A stretch of 64,000 nt of DNA from positions 1,426,001 to 1,490,000 of the forward strand of contig JAPYXD010000469.1 of assembly GCA_030998225.1 (NCBI GenBank). Reading direction: 5' to 3'. How positions within the stretch are numbered: the first letter of the stretch is position 1; every line of letters starts with the position of its first letter. The position numbers and the translations under genes are program-made. The DNA is from Diplolepis rosae. Its lineage: Eukaryota; Arthropoda; Insecta; Hymenoptera; Diplolepididae. Shown here in pieces: positions 21,950 through 33,900 of the stretch. Under the pieces are notes generated by a model that worked only from the letters and a program-made list of their open reading frames with translations, was not told where the DNA came from and did no database searches.

Positions 21950-22840
21950 CGTGTTAAGGGTTTATCCCCGACGCTGGGAATTGAACCCGAGCCTCCCTGG
22001 CTCCGGTGTTGTAGTTGTCCTCTAGTGTCGATTGTCGTCCGCTCGTCCTAGATTTGGGTAATGCATTCGAAGATCTTAATGCGTTCAACGGTTTTAGTTG
22101 CGGGTCCGCGGATTCCGTCCCACACGTGAGAAGTCCGTGATGCGACCCGAAGGGCATCAACGAAAACTGAGCTGGGAGGGAACCAGGGCCCCGCTGGAGG
22201 TGGAGCTGCGTCGTCTGGTGGTGAGGCTGCTGATGTCTACTGCTGAGGTAGCTTTGGCTGCTACTGAGGTTGCTGATGAAGCTGCGGCTGGCTGCGGCTG
22301 AGGTAGCTTGGCTACTGCTGAGACTGCTTGGCTACTCCTGAGGCTGCTGATGGCTACTGCTAAAGCTGCTTGGCTGGTGGTGAACTGCGTCGGTTGGTGC
22401 GGGAGCTGCGTCCGAGGTGATGGCGTTCAAGGCTTCGATTGCGTTCAAGGTTTCAGGTGCGTTCAAAAGATGTTCGTTCAAAGTTCAGTTCGTTCAAAGA
22501 TGTTTGATTCTTTCGTCCTAAGAATGACGGGTGTATATTAAATTTGTCCTTAAAAGGACAGTTGGTATTATTATAAGTCGAACAAAATATAGAACAATCT
22601 TGCCCTCAAAAGGGCAGTTGAGGTTGTTAAATCAATAACTGCTCGTTCCAGGTTTAATGCCAGCTTTTATTCATTCACAAGTCGAGAATAAATATCGTTG
22701 CGTAGAAGGGAGAACGTGGCAAGTCCTCGAGATTCGCACTGTAGAATCGATGAGCAGCGGAGGAGTCGATGTGGAGTCGACTGAGTCCCAAGAGGTAGTG
22801 ACTTCTGTGCTTGGCGGCGGTCTACTTATTCACTACTGAG
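21950..22840. other. GC-rich block of unknown origin, possibly LTR-like
   Basis: Composition shifts sharply here. It contains a GCT/GAG trinucleotide-rich stretch (22190-22400), repeated GTTCAAAG/GCGTTCAA motifs (22425-22505), and two near-identical short hairpins, GTCCTTAAAAGGAC (22546-22559) and GCCCTCAAAAGGGC (22602-22615). Read on the minus strand, the CCAAT array at 22851-23200 would be upstream, an AATAAA lies near 22690-22660, and a Gln/Ser-rich frame would follow. This order would suit a retrotransposon LTR plus leader, but no primer-binding site or second LTR was identified. Confidence 0.3.
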
Positions 22841-22850
22841 CTAGGCAGCG

Positions 22851-23200
22851 CGCACCAATCAGAAGCGTTGCCAGGGCTTGGGTCCCGTGCTCTGACGTGA
22901 TTGGTCGAAAGGCTGGAGAGCGCGCACCAATCAGAAGCGTGGAAGGGACCCTGGGAAAAACCCGAGCGTCATTCAGGCGAGTTGGGGTTTGGGGACTGTG
23001 CTTTGACGTGATTGATCGAGAGCTCGAAAGGTCCCGCACCAATGAGAAGCGTTGAAAGATACTTGGGAAAACCTATGCGTTATTAAGACACCTTGAAGCT
23101 TGGTGACTATGCTTCACTGTGATTGGTCGAGAGTTGAAAGGCTCCGCACCAATGAGAAGCTTGAAAGATGTCCTGGAAAACCGCGCGCACCAATCAGAAA
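22851..23200. promoter_or_regulatory. Array of CCAAT boxes with CRE-like TGACGTGA
   Basis: Five plus-strand CCAAT boxes (22855, 22927, 23039, 23149, 23190), mostly within GCACCAATCAGAAGCGTT-like units, alternate with inverted boxes inside TGACGTGATTGGTC (22895-22908, with degenerate copies near 23003 and 23113). The units repeat at roughly 70-110 bp. CCAAT bound by NF-Y next to a TGACG CRE half-site is a known promoter arrangement. Whether this drives a retroelement or a host transcript is unknown. Confidence 0.5.
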
Positions 23201-23215
23201 CGCTAGAGCAACAGT

Positions 23216-26200
23216 TCTGATCGGTTTTCCACCCGTCTCTGTCTCTCTCTCAGAATTGCCACATATCCACTCATGAGTTAATTTTGGTACATGATTAATA
23301 TGATATAGCTAATAACAGTAATGCTGATAGTACTTAAATAATAATAATGGTAATAATAAAGTTAACAAAAAGGTAATAATAATGATAATAGTAATAGAAT
23401 CTCTAACATAAGACTAATATGGTAATACATTACAAAATAGAAATGAAAATAATAAAACAAGAAAAATGATGATTCAGGAAGGATCGTCCTGACGAGAGAC
23501 GAAGGTTTAGCAATCCCACCAATTAGCTTTCCATTAAAACATTAAAGCTTTCTTCGTCTGTCGTCTTATATGCCCCTGGCGTATATCAAGCGGTGGCCAA
23601 TGCTATCGATGTTCTTTTTAACTTGTTGTAACTATAGAAACCATAGTTTGATATTCTGATGGCATAAATTATTGTGGTTTATGTTTCAAAAAAAAATGTC
23701 ATACAATATATTTCAAAATTTTCCGCTCTGTAGAATAAATATTCTACAGTTTTTGCTAACATAACTTGGCGGCGCTGATACTCATTTTATCTTTTTTAAA
23801 TACCCTCGTAAAATTCATGTTAGTTAACGTACTGTGATCTACCTATTTCGACCAGCATTTACCACTGCAGCCATCTATCGAAAAACGGCCGAAGCAAAGT
23901 TGTACGTAAAATAAATCAAAATTTCTATAAATAACTTCCAATTGTTTTTAAAAAATGCTTAGTATTTTTACAAAATTAAAAATCGATAAATGGTGCCACA
24001 TTATCGTTCAGCTCCATTTATCAATTTTCTAACTCTAGAAATGGGGTTTGCGCATTAATTGAGTTTGCACCATATTTCGATTTTATTGATCACCAGAGAG
24101 TGTAATAATTGCGTGTCTTGTTTTGGTGAGACATAATTAAAATATGTAGCGGTAAGGTTAACGTATGTTATCGCGGAAAGAAATTTGATAGCAAGAGTAA
24201 ACCAGAATTATTACGAAAACTTATGAGAAAGTCCCAAGATATGATGGTATGGTTTAACAATTGGATTCTCGATTTTCACCATCTTTCTTAGTAAAGTTTC
24301 CCAAGACGATCACAGAATGTGATATATTGTTTCCATTCATTGAGAATATTTCCTTATATATATAAATTAACCACACCATCTTAGTTAAACTAAGCAAATT
24401 TATAGTAGCTTTTACTGAAGGCAATTAGTTGAGACGTATTAGTCAAAATTACCCTAGAAATTTCTCTTAGTGTCTCTTTAGCTTTTACCAGTCGATTTAT
24501 TGTTTCATTTTGCGAAGATTCGTTTTATTTGAATATGACCTGAACCAGGATCTGACTGTGCAGCAGTAACACTCGACATGCCAATAATTCTTCTATGAAA
24601 TTGATTTACGAGGGAATCGTACTCAAGCTCATATGGTTTATATATGTAGATGTCTTCCCTCCAGAAGTAATGAAGTTGATTTGCAAACCGACTTTTACAT
24701 GCTTTTCGATGCACGATCACTATCAACGAACGTCAGAGAGGAAAAGAGAAAGAGATGTATGTATGAACGTTACTGTAACAAAGCGCTCTTTTACACACGT
24801 GTTAAATTAATGGCTCCGTTTAACGAGGAGTCCTATATCGAAAGATCGTTTCGAAAAGGTGTCCTTGTTATAGATACGCTAAACATTCAAGCCACACCAA
24901 TAAACATCTGGGTGTCTGCGAACCAATCAGAACTTGCTTTACGCGTTTAGACTTCGAGCTGTGATTTTATCTTTTTGATATCTCCCATTAATGTCATTTA
25001 ATCACCACACCAGAGTCTCGATTTTGCCAATAGAAGCTCAAGAAAATAAGTAAAATTTTCCACCGGACATTGTTATGGGGCAAGGTTACTTTGCAATCAG
25101 CGACACCCATCACATCCTTATCTTGATTTTAAATATGCAACTCCGCACCTGACAAATTTATCATCCAAAAATTGCTCTATTTACCATTCCCACAGAAAAA
25201 TATCAAAATACATTATTTTTAACAAGACATAAATTTTAATTGCCCTCGTAGAAATGTCCGTGGTGTGCCGGAATTCACGACCGGTCTAGTTCTGATATAG
25301 TCCTCACAGCCAATACTGGCTTCTGAAATCCAGCCAGTACTGACAGTACGTTAGTCCAAAGACAGAATCAGTACTACGCTGGTGGTAAAGAAAGATCTCT
25401 TTTTTATCAAAGAAAAGGTTCTAAAACTGCCTTTAGAATGCTTTGAAACAATTAAAAATAATTAAAGGGACATCCGTGAACATAATTTTTTCCCTCAATA
25501 TTCTTTTAAAATCACCATTGCAAAAAAATATGTGAAGAATCCGAAAAAATCAGGTTTAAAAGTAATAATAAAAATAATTCAAATATTTTAAAATGTTAAA
25601 AGACGATTAATTCGATTGAAGGAAAAAAATTATTTTTGCTGAAAAATGTCTAATTCCTGCTTTCTGGAGTTTAAATATACACGCGTGAATATGAATATGA
25701 ATTTGACGTCAGATGAGACAACTACGTATCGATGTGTCAAATATAGTTTTTATCAAAGTTGATTCGAAATTAGTAAAAATAAATTCATACGATGTTGTTG
25801 TTAATAATTAGCTTTAGGGTCCAGAAATAATAACTCTGAAGATTCTAACCTACTTTTTGTTATTTTATAAATAGAGAATGGTCAAAGCTTTTTTTGTTAG
25901 GATACATTTTTTTTATAAAATGAACCCTTTACGAACGAATGTCGCCGCACAAGCGGCATCACATTTCTATTCGCTAGAATAATAATTATTATTGTTCTTT
26001 AATAAAGTTTATAATTCCATTAAATAAAATATTTTTCAATTAACTTAATATACTTAACACTTCAGTACATGATAACGCTTTCTTCAACAAATTTTGTTCG
26101 ACCAAGCGAGAAGCGCACTTGAAAAAGCGCTCGACCGCAAAGGGTTAATATTTGAACACTGGTATTCATATGAGCAATTTGCAGATAGTTTTTTCACAAA

Positions 26201-26589
26201 TAATTATTTAAGGATTTTGCCCTATTTATAGACTCACATTTATATTTTATGCTTATATTTCAAGTTCATGAGCTACAATTCAATTTTTTATACAAAACAG
26301 TCTTTATGGGTTTTCATCAGAAGTTTTTCTCTTCATTGAAAGATTTTTCGTTAGATTATATCATAAAAATGAATGATATTTCAGTATAATATCGTATCAA
26401 AATGATTCAAACAGGGTTCACGTATCAGAAATTAATATAGTGGGTTTCAAGCGGCAAAGTTAATATTTTCGTTTGAATAAATGAAATATATGTTCTAATA
26501 ACTGTTATAAAACCTACGAGAATTTAAAATGCACTACATTAAAGTTTACTAACGCGTGCAAAACAAATAAAATAAAATGGGATTATCGA
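23216..26589. other. No gene; AT-rich with repeat fragments
   Basis: TAATAA-rich low complexity at 23330-23410. 25250-25390 carries a cluster of CAGTACTG/ATACTGGC motifs like family D. 25798-25830 (TTGTTGTTAATAATTAGC, then TTTAGGGTCC) resembles the terminal motif outside the hammerhead cores at 60850 and 62120. The 105-codon ORF at 24633 has no domain. Confidence 0.35.
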
Positions 26590-27165
26590 TTAATCAGCCG
26601 AAATTCTGATGTCAATTGGCCACCTCGGAGCTGTGATTTGACCCCGTTGGACCGAGGGGCCGGTTACTGGAAGAATCAATGATTTTCCATACTTATAATC
26701 GATTCAGAACCATCAGAATCGCAGTAAGATTGAGAAGAATCATCGGGAATCAGTCAGGATCGCCAAGAATCACTGCACGCTCGAGCGTGAGCTAGTTAAC
26801 GAAATAATTATGCTCACGTAGAATCGATTTTGAGTGAACGTCCCCTCGCGTTGGACTATTTCTTGTCGAGAGCCGTTAAGTATAAGTGTTACGCTAACCA
26901 TCTAGAGACGATTGAGGCCTTGAAACACGAGATCGAAGTTGCCATTCATGAGATTGAAGCCCAAACAATCGAAAATGTATTGAAAAATTGGGTTGATCGA
27001 ATGGGGTACTGTAAGGCCAGCAGTGGCAGTCATTTGAATGATGTTGTGTTTCATTTTTGAATGGAAAAGTTCAATCTTTCTAATAAAACCATACTTTTGA
27101 AAAAATATCCATAAGTTTTTTTTATAGCCGATTCAAATTCCAAATCTTAGGTGGTCTATTCTGGA
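26590..27165 (+). pseudogene. DD41D-type transposase C-terminal fragment
   Basis: Encodes the last third of a transposase related to 55075-56160: the SDVNWPP block, the third aspartate in TPLD, then KCYANHLETIEALKHEIE, VLKNWVDRMGYCKASSG and HLNDVVFHF with a stop at 27058-27060. The frame is split by a 196-bp MITE (26653-26848). The 3' flank includes a decayed terminal repeat near 27150 (GGTGGTCTATTCTGG against GATGGCCCACCCTG in sister copies). The 5' two-thirds is missing. Confidence 0.7.
26653..26848. mobile_element. 196-bp hAT-like MITE with 8-bp target duplication
   Basis: Ends CGAGGGGCCG and CGTCCCCTCG are inverted. CGTTGGAC is present immediately on both sides (26645-26652 and 26849-26856). 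Removing the insert plus one duplicate joins the transposase frame without a gap (TPLDYF). The interior is made of AGAATC-type repeats. The 8-bp duplication is typical of hAT elements; the GAGGGGCCGG end recurs in the MITE at 28521-28734. Confidence 0.8.
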
Positions 27166-28359
27166 TTATTATAATAATACCTTATTTATGTTCAGATATT
27201 TAATTTAGACAATGATACAGTATTTGTAATCGCACGCTTGAATTAACAGTTTCATAATCGCCTTTGGATTCAAACCCTCTAACCTACACATATCTACATA
27301 ACTAAACGCATTCTTAACGACTAAAGCCTCTCGGTTTATTCTCGCTTGTCATATTCCGAAAAAAATCTCCCTTATAAGCACCTGAACGATATTCTTAAAC
27401 GAATTATACGAAAAATCGAAAATGCATGTTTTGATTTTTGCTGCTCGTCGCCAGGTTTCTGAAAAGTTCATATTCATTATATGGATTTCTCATATATTTT
27501 TTTCAGGTTATGATATTGATTGTTCGACTTATAAGAATTATTTTTAGAAAACTTAGTAATCATAATATCATTTTGTTTGTACTCTTATTTTTCGAATGGA
27601 GATTCATAATATTTGGTATTTAGAATACTAATTTTTCTTCTACACGTTTCAAGGACTGTTATGACTATATTGAGTTTCTGAGCCCTAAAGCCAATTATTA
27701 TTAACAACAACATAGTTAGATATATTAGGTGCGCAACTAAGTTCCCGCTGTTTGTCAATAGATGGCTCCAGCAGTAAGTGCTAGTCGATTTTGACATATC
27801 CATAACGTTATGAACCAAGCTTAGATGTACACTGAGAAAAAAATGTTATTGAATCAAAAGCATTTCTTTCCAAAAGCATGTATACTATGAATCGTTCTTT
27901 CCTCTACATTGCTGTAAAACAATCCATCAAACGATTCGACATCTGAAGAAGTTTGCGTCCAGTTGTTGTTTCTTTTCCCGCATTTCCACCGATGGTCTAA
28001 ACCAATAGCAACTAGAAGGAAACAATTTCCTTTAGATTTCCTTTAATAGTTGACAAAACAACTCCCATGCAAACTAAGTAACTGAGACTGAAGCCACTTG
28101 GTGTTAATAGGACAGACACGTTCTCAATCAAACAAACTGGAACCTGGGGGCAACTTTGCTAGCCAGGTATATTATTACCATTCCTTATTTATGCAGTGGA
28201 GTTAAAAAAGTTAGATTTACATAAGCATCTTGTATGTATACTACTTATCTCATAACAAAAATTATTCACCAAATTTCTGATTGTATTTTTTATTTAAAAC
28301 AAAAATATGTTCAAAGAAATCAGAATGTAATACATATAAAAATGAAATGGGCCTTCTGT
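27166..28359. other. No gene; two repeat-end fragments
   Basis: 27690-27712 (GCCCTAAAGCC then AATTATTATTAACAACAAC) is the inverse of the motif at 25798-25830. 27725-27830 begins TTAGGTGCGCAACTAAGTT, a mariner-type terminal repeat with about 80 bp of subterminal sequence and no transposase. The rest is AT-rich without recognisable features. Confidence 0.4.
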
Positions 28360-28516
28360 GGTCCACCTTAGGCCCACAGTAGGGGCATAACTTTGTGGTT
28401 CATATCAAATTAGGCGTTTCATTTCTCATCGGGCGCTAGTGGGATCGCCTCATCAGGGCCTCATTTCACCCTATTAGGGCCAGAAGAGCCCCACACTAAA
28501 ATTTCTGTACGGCCAT
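28360..28516 (+). repeat. Family F repeat fragment, copy 1
   Basis: Shares GGCGTTTCATT, GGCGCTAG, ATCAGGGCC and CTAAAATTTCTGTACGG blocks in the same order as 57005-57165. It is non-coding. It directly precedes the MITE at 28521. Confidence 0.5.
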
Positions 28517-28520
28517 TAAC

Positions 28521-28734
28521 AATTGAGGGGCCGGATACAATAAGGGACTTAGCGCTCGGATCTCCTCAAACATGACGTCTTGGTTACCGATTTTTCGAAG
28601 TCAAAAAATAAAATAAAAAATACCATCATATTCAGCATTATTTATTTTTTTGACTTTGGAAAATCGGTAACCGAGACGTCACGTTTTGAGGAGATCCGAG
28701 CGCTAAGCCCCTTATTGCATCCGGCCCCTCAATT
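28521..28734. mobile_element. 214-bp MITE with GAGGGGCCGGAT ends
   Basis: AATTGAGGGGCCGGATACAA is matched inverted by the right end (GCATCCGGCCCCTCAATT). The inverted arms extend about 90 bp each (GGTTACCGATTTTTCGAAG against CTTTGGAAAATCGGTAACC) with a short AT-rich loop. It is a near-complete foldback. No clear target duplication was found. Confidence 0.65.
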
Positions 28735-28789
28735 ATCGATTTTAAAAAATCTCGTGTTTTCGGAACACCCTTCTTTATCATTTGTCAGT

Positions 28790-28925
28790 AGTATGCCAGC
28801 GCTGGCTGTCAGTTCTGGACAAGTTCCGACAATCAGTACTGGATAAATTTCGATAATCAGTACTGAACTGTGTTATCAGTCAGTACTGGTACATTCCTGC
28901 ACCCGTCGTAAATTTCTACTAGGGT
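28790..28925. repeat. Family D fragment (CAGTACTGG motifs)
   Basis: Five or more TCAGTACTGG-like motifs, then CGTAAATTTCTACTAGGGTGG, comparable with the TTTCCACCTGGG end of family D. Confidence 0.4.
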
Positions 28926-30559
28926 GGAATCAAAAAATTTATATTAAAAATGGTTTTACCTCTAAAGAATCATCCCAGTGGATACATTCTGTAAATTTTA
29001 TGCCGTCGCAAAAAGGTAAAATTTGTACATAACATTATTACACTCATGTGTCATGGCAGTTGCATGAGAGGTGATATTGTCGTTATATTACGGGAATGTC
29101 ACACGTTTCCCAGAATATGTGTGCTATAATTGTTCTATTCTCGTTCCGTTATTACTTAATAAAACCTTAACAAAATGGCGGCATTACAATACAGTGCTAT
29201 TGCAATTTAAAAATTATACATTATGGCAGAAATGTGATGTAGTAATAGAACTTTTACATCACTATAAGGTTACATCTGTCCACGGAAAAAAGTAGTTAAA
29301 TAAAGTTTATTTTTTAGAATAAAATTCAGAACTTTCAATGATTTTTCCTGAATGTTTCGCATTTCATCCTGTAAAGTTATAAAAATTTCTAGAACTTGGT
29401 TCCGTAAATGCCTGTATCCCCAACTCTTAAACAGTTCAATAAACTTTACTAAACTATTTTTTTCTGTGTTGCAGACTGCAAGTTCCATAATTGCTACTGA
29501 ATCCCCTTGAAGTCCGACAAATTCGTTTATTTCTTAGGGTTGCTCAAAATTTTACTCAAAACTTATTGCCTTAATCTTCTTGAAGGATTCCCCAATTCTT
29601 TTCTCCGACAATAAATCACCTAACTTTCCTTTTTTTTATTTGCAAACATTAAAGGAAATTAATGTTTGCCTCCGTTCCACCAAATACGAAAAAAGGTAAA
29701 TAGCTTATTTTGATTCAAACAAAAAAATTAAATTGTCTCATTTAATAATTCTAAAAAATGCTTTTACAATTCATCTAGCATCACGAGGCACGCGGTGATA
29801 CAAAGTTTAATACGACGTTTCTGCAATACAATCATAATTTTTACGTTTTCATTCAAATGGAAAAGCGTAATTACTTATGCATATTTGATAGAAGCAAACC
29901 AGTATTGCAAAACTTTCATAGTAATCCGTGTATTAAAAAAAACTGGCTTTTATCTCTGAATTTAAATGTCGAAAAGAAAAACTCAAGTTTTGTTTTGCTT
30001 TTAGGGAGAAAATGTGTATCTGGTTAGCCGGATTATAAATGACGCATGTATATCGGTAAATTTTCATTCATTGCGGTCCTCTCATCGTTCTTACTTGCTT
30101 TTTCTAGTTGGGAATGAAAGCACCAAAATGTTATCTACGCTTGCAGCTGAAACGCTTTTAATGGAATATTTACATTGTTAGTTTCTATTTACGGATTATG
30201 AAAATTGAAATGCAAGGTTTTTCGTGAATAATAGCCACGTGTAAAGAGTGTTGACTGTTGGTCTTTGCTGGTAGGATGCACGCGAAGCAATAATAACACA
30301 GGCCCACAAAAAAAATCCCTGCGCAAAGAATGCCACTATGATATTTCCATGTATTTTTCCTCACTTGAACCGAATCTGTAACCCGTTTGACTCCAGTACG
30401 TCAGGATTTCGTCCTAACCTCAAAAAACACTTAAAAAAATCACTAAATTCAATATAACTATAACCCCATAACCAAATAAGCCCTAAAACATGTAATGCCT
30501 GAATCCCATAACCCTTCAACACTATGCCCCCATAATCTCTCAACCCCATAACCCCATAA
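28926..30559. other. No supported gene
   Basis: AT-rich. The 72-codon minus-strand ORF at 29270-29488 has heptad-like leucines but no homology I recognise. 30461-30562 is a degenerate run of CCCATAACC-like motifs. Confidence 0.35.
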
Positions 30560-30810
30560 CCCTGTACATCGAAAAGGTCATGTCAATCAAAACAATCTCA
30601 TGAATTTTGTTGATAATTTCTGGTGTAGTGGTCTGTTTTGGTTTCTGTGCTTGTACGACCACAACGAAATTCGATAAACCACTTCTGAACCATTCCATAC
30701 GACGGAGTAGAGTCCGAATAATATTTATCGAGCTTGGCCTTGGTTTCTGATAAGGTTTTTCCACGCAAAAAATAGTGTTTAATCAACACACGAAATTCAT
30801 TGTTTTCCAT
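30560..30810 (-). pseudogene. Mariner transposase N-terminal fragment with frameshift
   Basis: ATG at 30810 opens MENNEFRVLIKHYFLRGKTL, the classic mariner start, followed by the paired-like helix-turn-helix (YGMVQKWFIEFRCGRTSTET). After a frame change the block TTPEIINKIHEIV follows, then homology ends at about 30560 in CCCATAACC repeats. The leader 30811-30990 probably belongs to the same element (AGGGTGTTTGATATTGACG at its outer end). The catalytic domain is absent. Confidence 0.7.
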
Positions 30811-30990
30811 CTTTGCAACAAATTCGGAGGTTGGTTGTTTTCAGACACTGTAACTTGTAAACTAATGAATGGATTTGGCTCAAATTTTGACACAAGGGGT
30901 TTGAAGGATGGAACTTCTTAACAGTGAAAGCCGGTGTTATTAGTGGCGACCTCTCATAGAAATATCACGTCAATATCAAACACCCTAGTA

Positions 30991-33900
30991 CTTATAGTTA
31001 TTACATTTTTATATGTCCAAAATAATTATAATTAGCAATTTTTAATCAATGTATAACTTAGGAAAAGTTATAGCACACTTGCTAACCGACATACATAGCC
31101 TATATTTTGATTTGATAATGCTAAAATATTTAATCATGATAAAGTCAATAGCATGCTAATATTAATTTTTTTATCATCTAAACCAAAAATAAGCTTTTCA
31201 GGTTATGAAAGTTTTTTATTCCAAGATAATTTTAAAAAGTACTATACTATAGAAGAGCATTTTCAAAATAAGGGAAATAAAGAATAGACACTGATCCTCG
31301 TAATAATGAAATTTATAAATCTATACTATTTTTGGGTTAAATTAATAATTAAAGCTCAAGGCTTTCTGTTGAATATTAGGAAATAGAGTTACGCGGAAAT
31401 CTCAGAAGCAGAGCGTGTTAATTATGAGTAGAGGAAATAACCTTGATGTTGCTTTGGGAATGAAGACTAAATGAATGATAAATATCGAGTGTACGTATTT
31501 GTACGCGTATAGCCTGTTGAGTATACGTACTTGAGCGTAAGTACGCGCAATTTAGAAGCATTATAAACGTACTCGATACCGTTCTATTATGAATTAGGTC
31601 CAAGGTACGTGGAAGTGGGGGGGGGGGGGGTGACGGACGAACCACCTACCACGATGAACGTAATTTTCTCTCTAAACACTTGCAGAACTGGTTGCCGGGT
31701 TTAATGAGGGTAGAGAGCCACGAAACTCTTGATGCCGCGTCCTTGGAATCGATATCATCCCTACACTGAGAAACTGTTTGTTCCAATAAATGGCAAAACT
31801 ATGCCAGTTTTGTATTTTGCATCCAAAAGTGCAGAAATCAGGGTGAAAAGTTCAATTGTTCGTATCATAATACCTAAATCTGATATTGCCATGCCGGTAT
31901 TTGACAAAAAAATACAAAAAATTAGTATCCTGACAATCAAATATCATGATTTGTTTTCTCAGAAGATTCACCATAGGAAATAGCTATTTTTTAAATACGT
32001 GGGGAAAATGAGCTATGTTCATGAGTGTGAAGTTTGCAACATGAGCTGAAGGCGAGTGCCACAATTACACGAATGGTTACAGCTCATTCCCCACGAGTTA
32101 AACACGTTATTTTTCCCAAGAAGTCTAGTGAGAATGAAGATCCAGCTTATATGAGTAAAATTGTATAATTAACCTACAAAGCAACTTAGGAATAACGAAT
32201 TTCTGTTGAAGTTGGGAGAGGAGGTGACGAAAAGCGATGGAGAGGGTTTGAGGCGGTCAGGGCAGGATCAAGGTGGGGGGGGGGGGGGGGTCCAGGTCGA
32301 AAGTCTGGTAGAGGTGCAGGGAACAAAGTTCACGCCAGGGGGTTCGGGGGGTGGAGTCCCCCAAGTCAAACAAAAATGTAGATTCAAAATTTAAAAAAAT
32401 AATTTATTACCTTATCAAATATTTTTTATGTATTCTTGACGTCATTGTAAATATATAGACATTGTAAATATACATATGTACTAGAAAATATATAAACAAA
32501 AACATCGTAAATAATTTGGAATCATTATTCATGTATGAACACAAAAAAATCAGCAATTTTATCGAAAATTTTAATATTTATCTCACACTTAATCTCACAT
32601 TATTTATTTGAAGGTATGACTGTTTGATTTCATCACGTGACTTTCCGGGCAGTAAAATATATAGATTTTTATTTATTAATAAAATTAGTAACGTCAATAG
32701 TCATATTTCCACAATTTAACAAATTCAAACCCAGAAGTTTGATTTCGAATCTTCAATGTATCCTATTTTAAGCATCAATTAATTAATAACCCTTTACATT
32801 GTAATTTCCATGTGCAAACTATTTCCCTTCAGCAGCGCTATTAGTCTTCCATTTTCCATGGCGTTTCAATGTAATGATGTCTGCTCCGTTATCAGCCAAA
32901 AATTGTCTCAGACGTTTAGCGAAAGCTATGGCCCGTGTATCTTCCTGGTTCGGGCAATTCTAAGAAAAAAGCAATTTTATTGGGGATTTTTGCGATTTTA
33001 TTGATCCCAATAGGTGCACTGTACATTTCCCTTTCTGGTAGGTAGGTTTGTATTTCACCCACCTTCTATGCAAGGTATATTTCATCTGGGGGATCACAAA
33101 AGAATTTTTGCAGTTCTTTTGGAGAAAAAACGTGAGCTGTTTTGCTTGGAAAACCGAGCGCATTTTGCTTTAAGAAAGGACCAATTTTGGGTATTTTACG
33201 ATGTTGAGGTTATGATTGATATTGATCATTGATTTTAACATGGAATATTGGCTCCACAGGGTGGATGTCAATATTTGTTGGGACAACTCATAGAAATATG
33301 CCAATAGAGTGGTTTCAGAGAAAGAATTGGTTTTATTTTTTTCTTGACAACGTTTTATTATATTTTTATATTATATGGGAGTTCGCATGCCAACATTTTA
33401 GCTTCTGATAGTTAACGCGCCTTTCAAACTTACTATTGCTCAAATACACAATTATTTGAATTCAATCACGCACTGAATAAACTCTATCATGGACTAGAAG
33501 CCAAAATGGCAAATGCGAACTCCTGGTTAATAGGCCATCCGGCACCTCTATTTTCAACGCGGTGAATAATATAGACCCTTAATATTATGACGGAAAGTCC
33601 TAACAGCGGAACAAAAGGGCGACTGGCTTCCATCCTCTCACTCTCTTCTAACGGGAGGCTACTAGACTCAGACACTCCTCTTCCCGCTCTTCCCTCTAAC
33701 TCCACAGTTCGAGCGGACCAGGCTGGAAAAATCCGGAGAAAATATGGAATGCCGAGAAATGAAGACGTTCGCTTTTTTTATTTTTTGAAAGTATATACTT
33801 TTAAGAATCCCCTCCTAAAATACTATCTAAAAATTCCAAGTATTTTAGGTTTTACAGAAGTGAACGGTCTACAGCTGATAGAGCTTCAACATTAATAGAA

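Noticed and set aside
21960..22010. Minus-strand GGTTCAATTCCC, like a tRNA gene B box
   Set aside because: The flanking bases do not form the T stem and no A box or acceptor stem was found, so no tRNA or tRNA-derived SINE is called.
24633..24950. 105-codon plus-strand ORF
   Set aside because: No domain, signal or splice context; overlaps ORFs in two other frames.
25798..27712. A third hammerhead palindrome, suggested by opposed TTAGGG(T/C)C-type motifs
   Set aside because: The TTTAGGGTCC motifs at 25811 and 27690 are opposed, but no CTGANGA/GAAAC core lies inside either, and arm homology does not extend; recorded only as fragments.
29270..29488. 72-codon minus-strand ORF with heptad-like leucines
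   Set aside because: Short, Asn/Lys/Leu-rich as expected from AT-rich DNA; no homology recognised.
33587..33895. 102-codon plus-strand ORF in a GC-balanced patch
   Set aside because: The second half is AT-driven, there is no recognisable domain, and the opposite strand is equally open; too weak to call.
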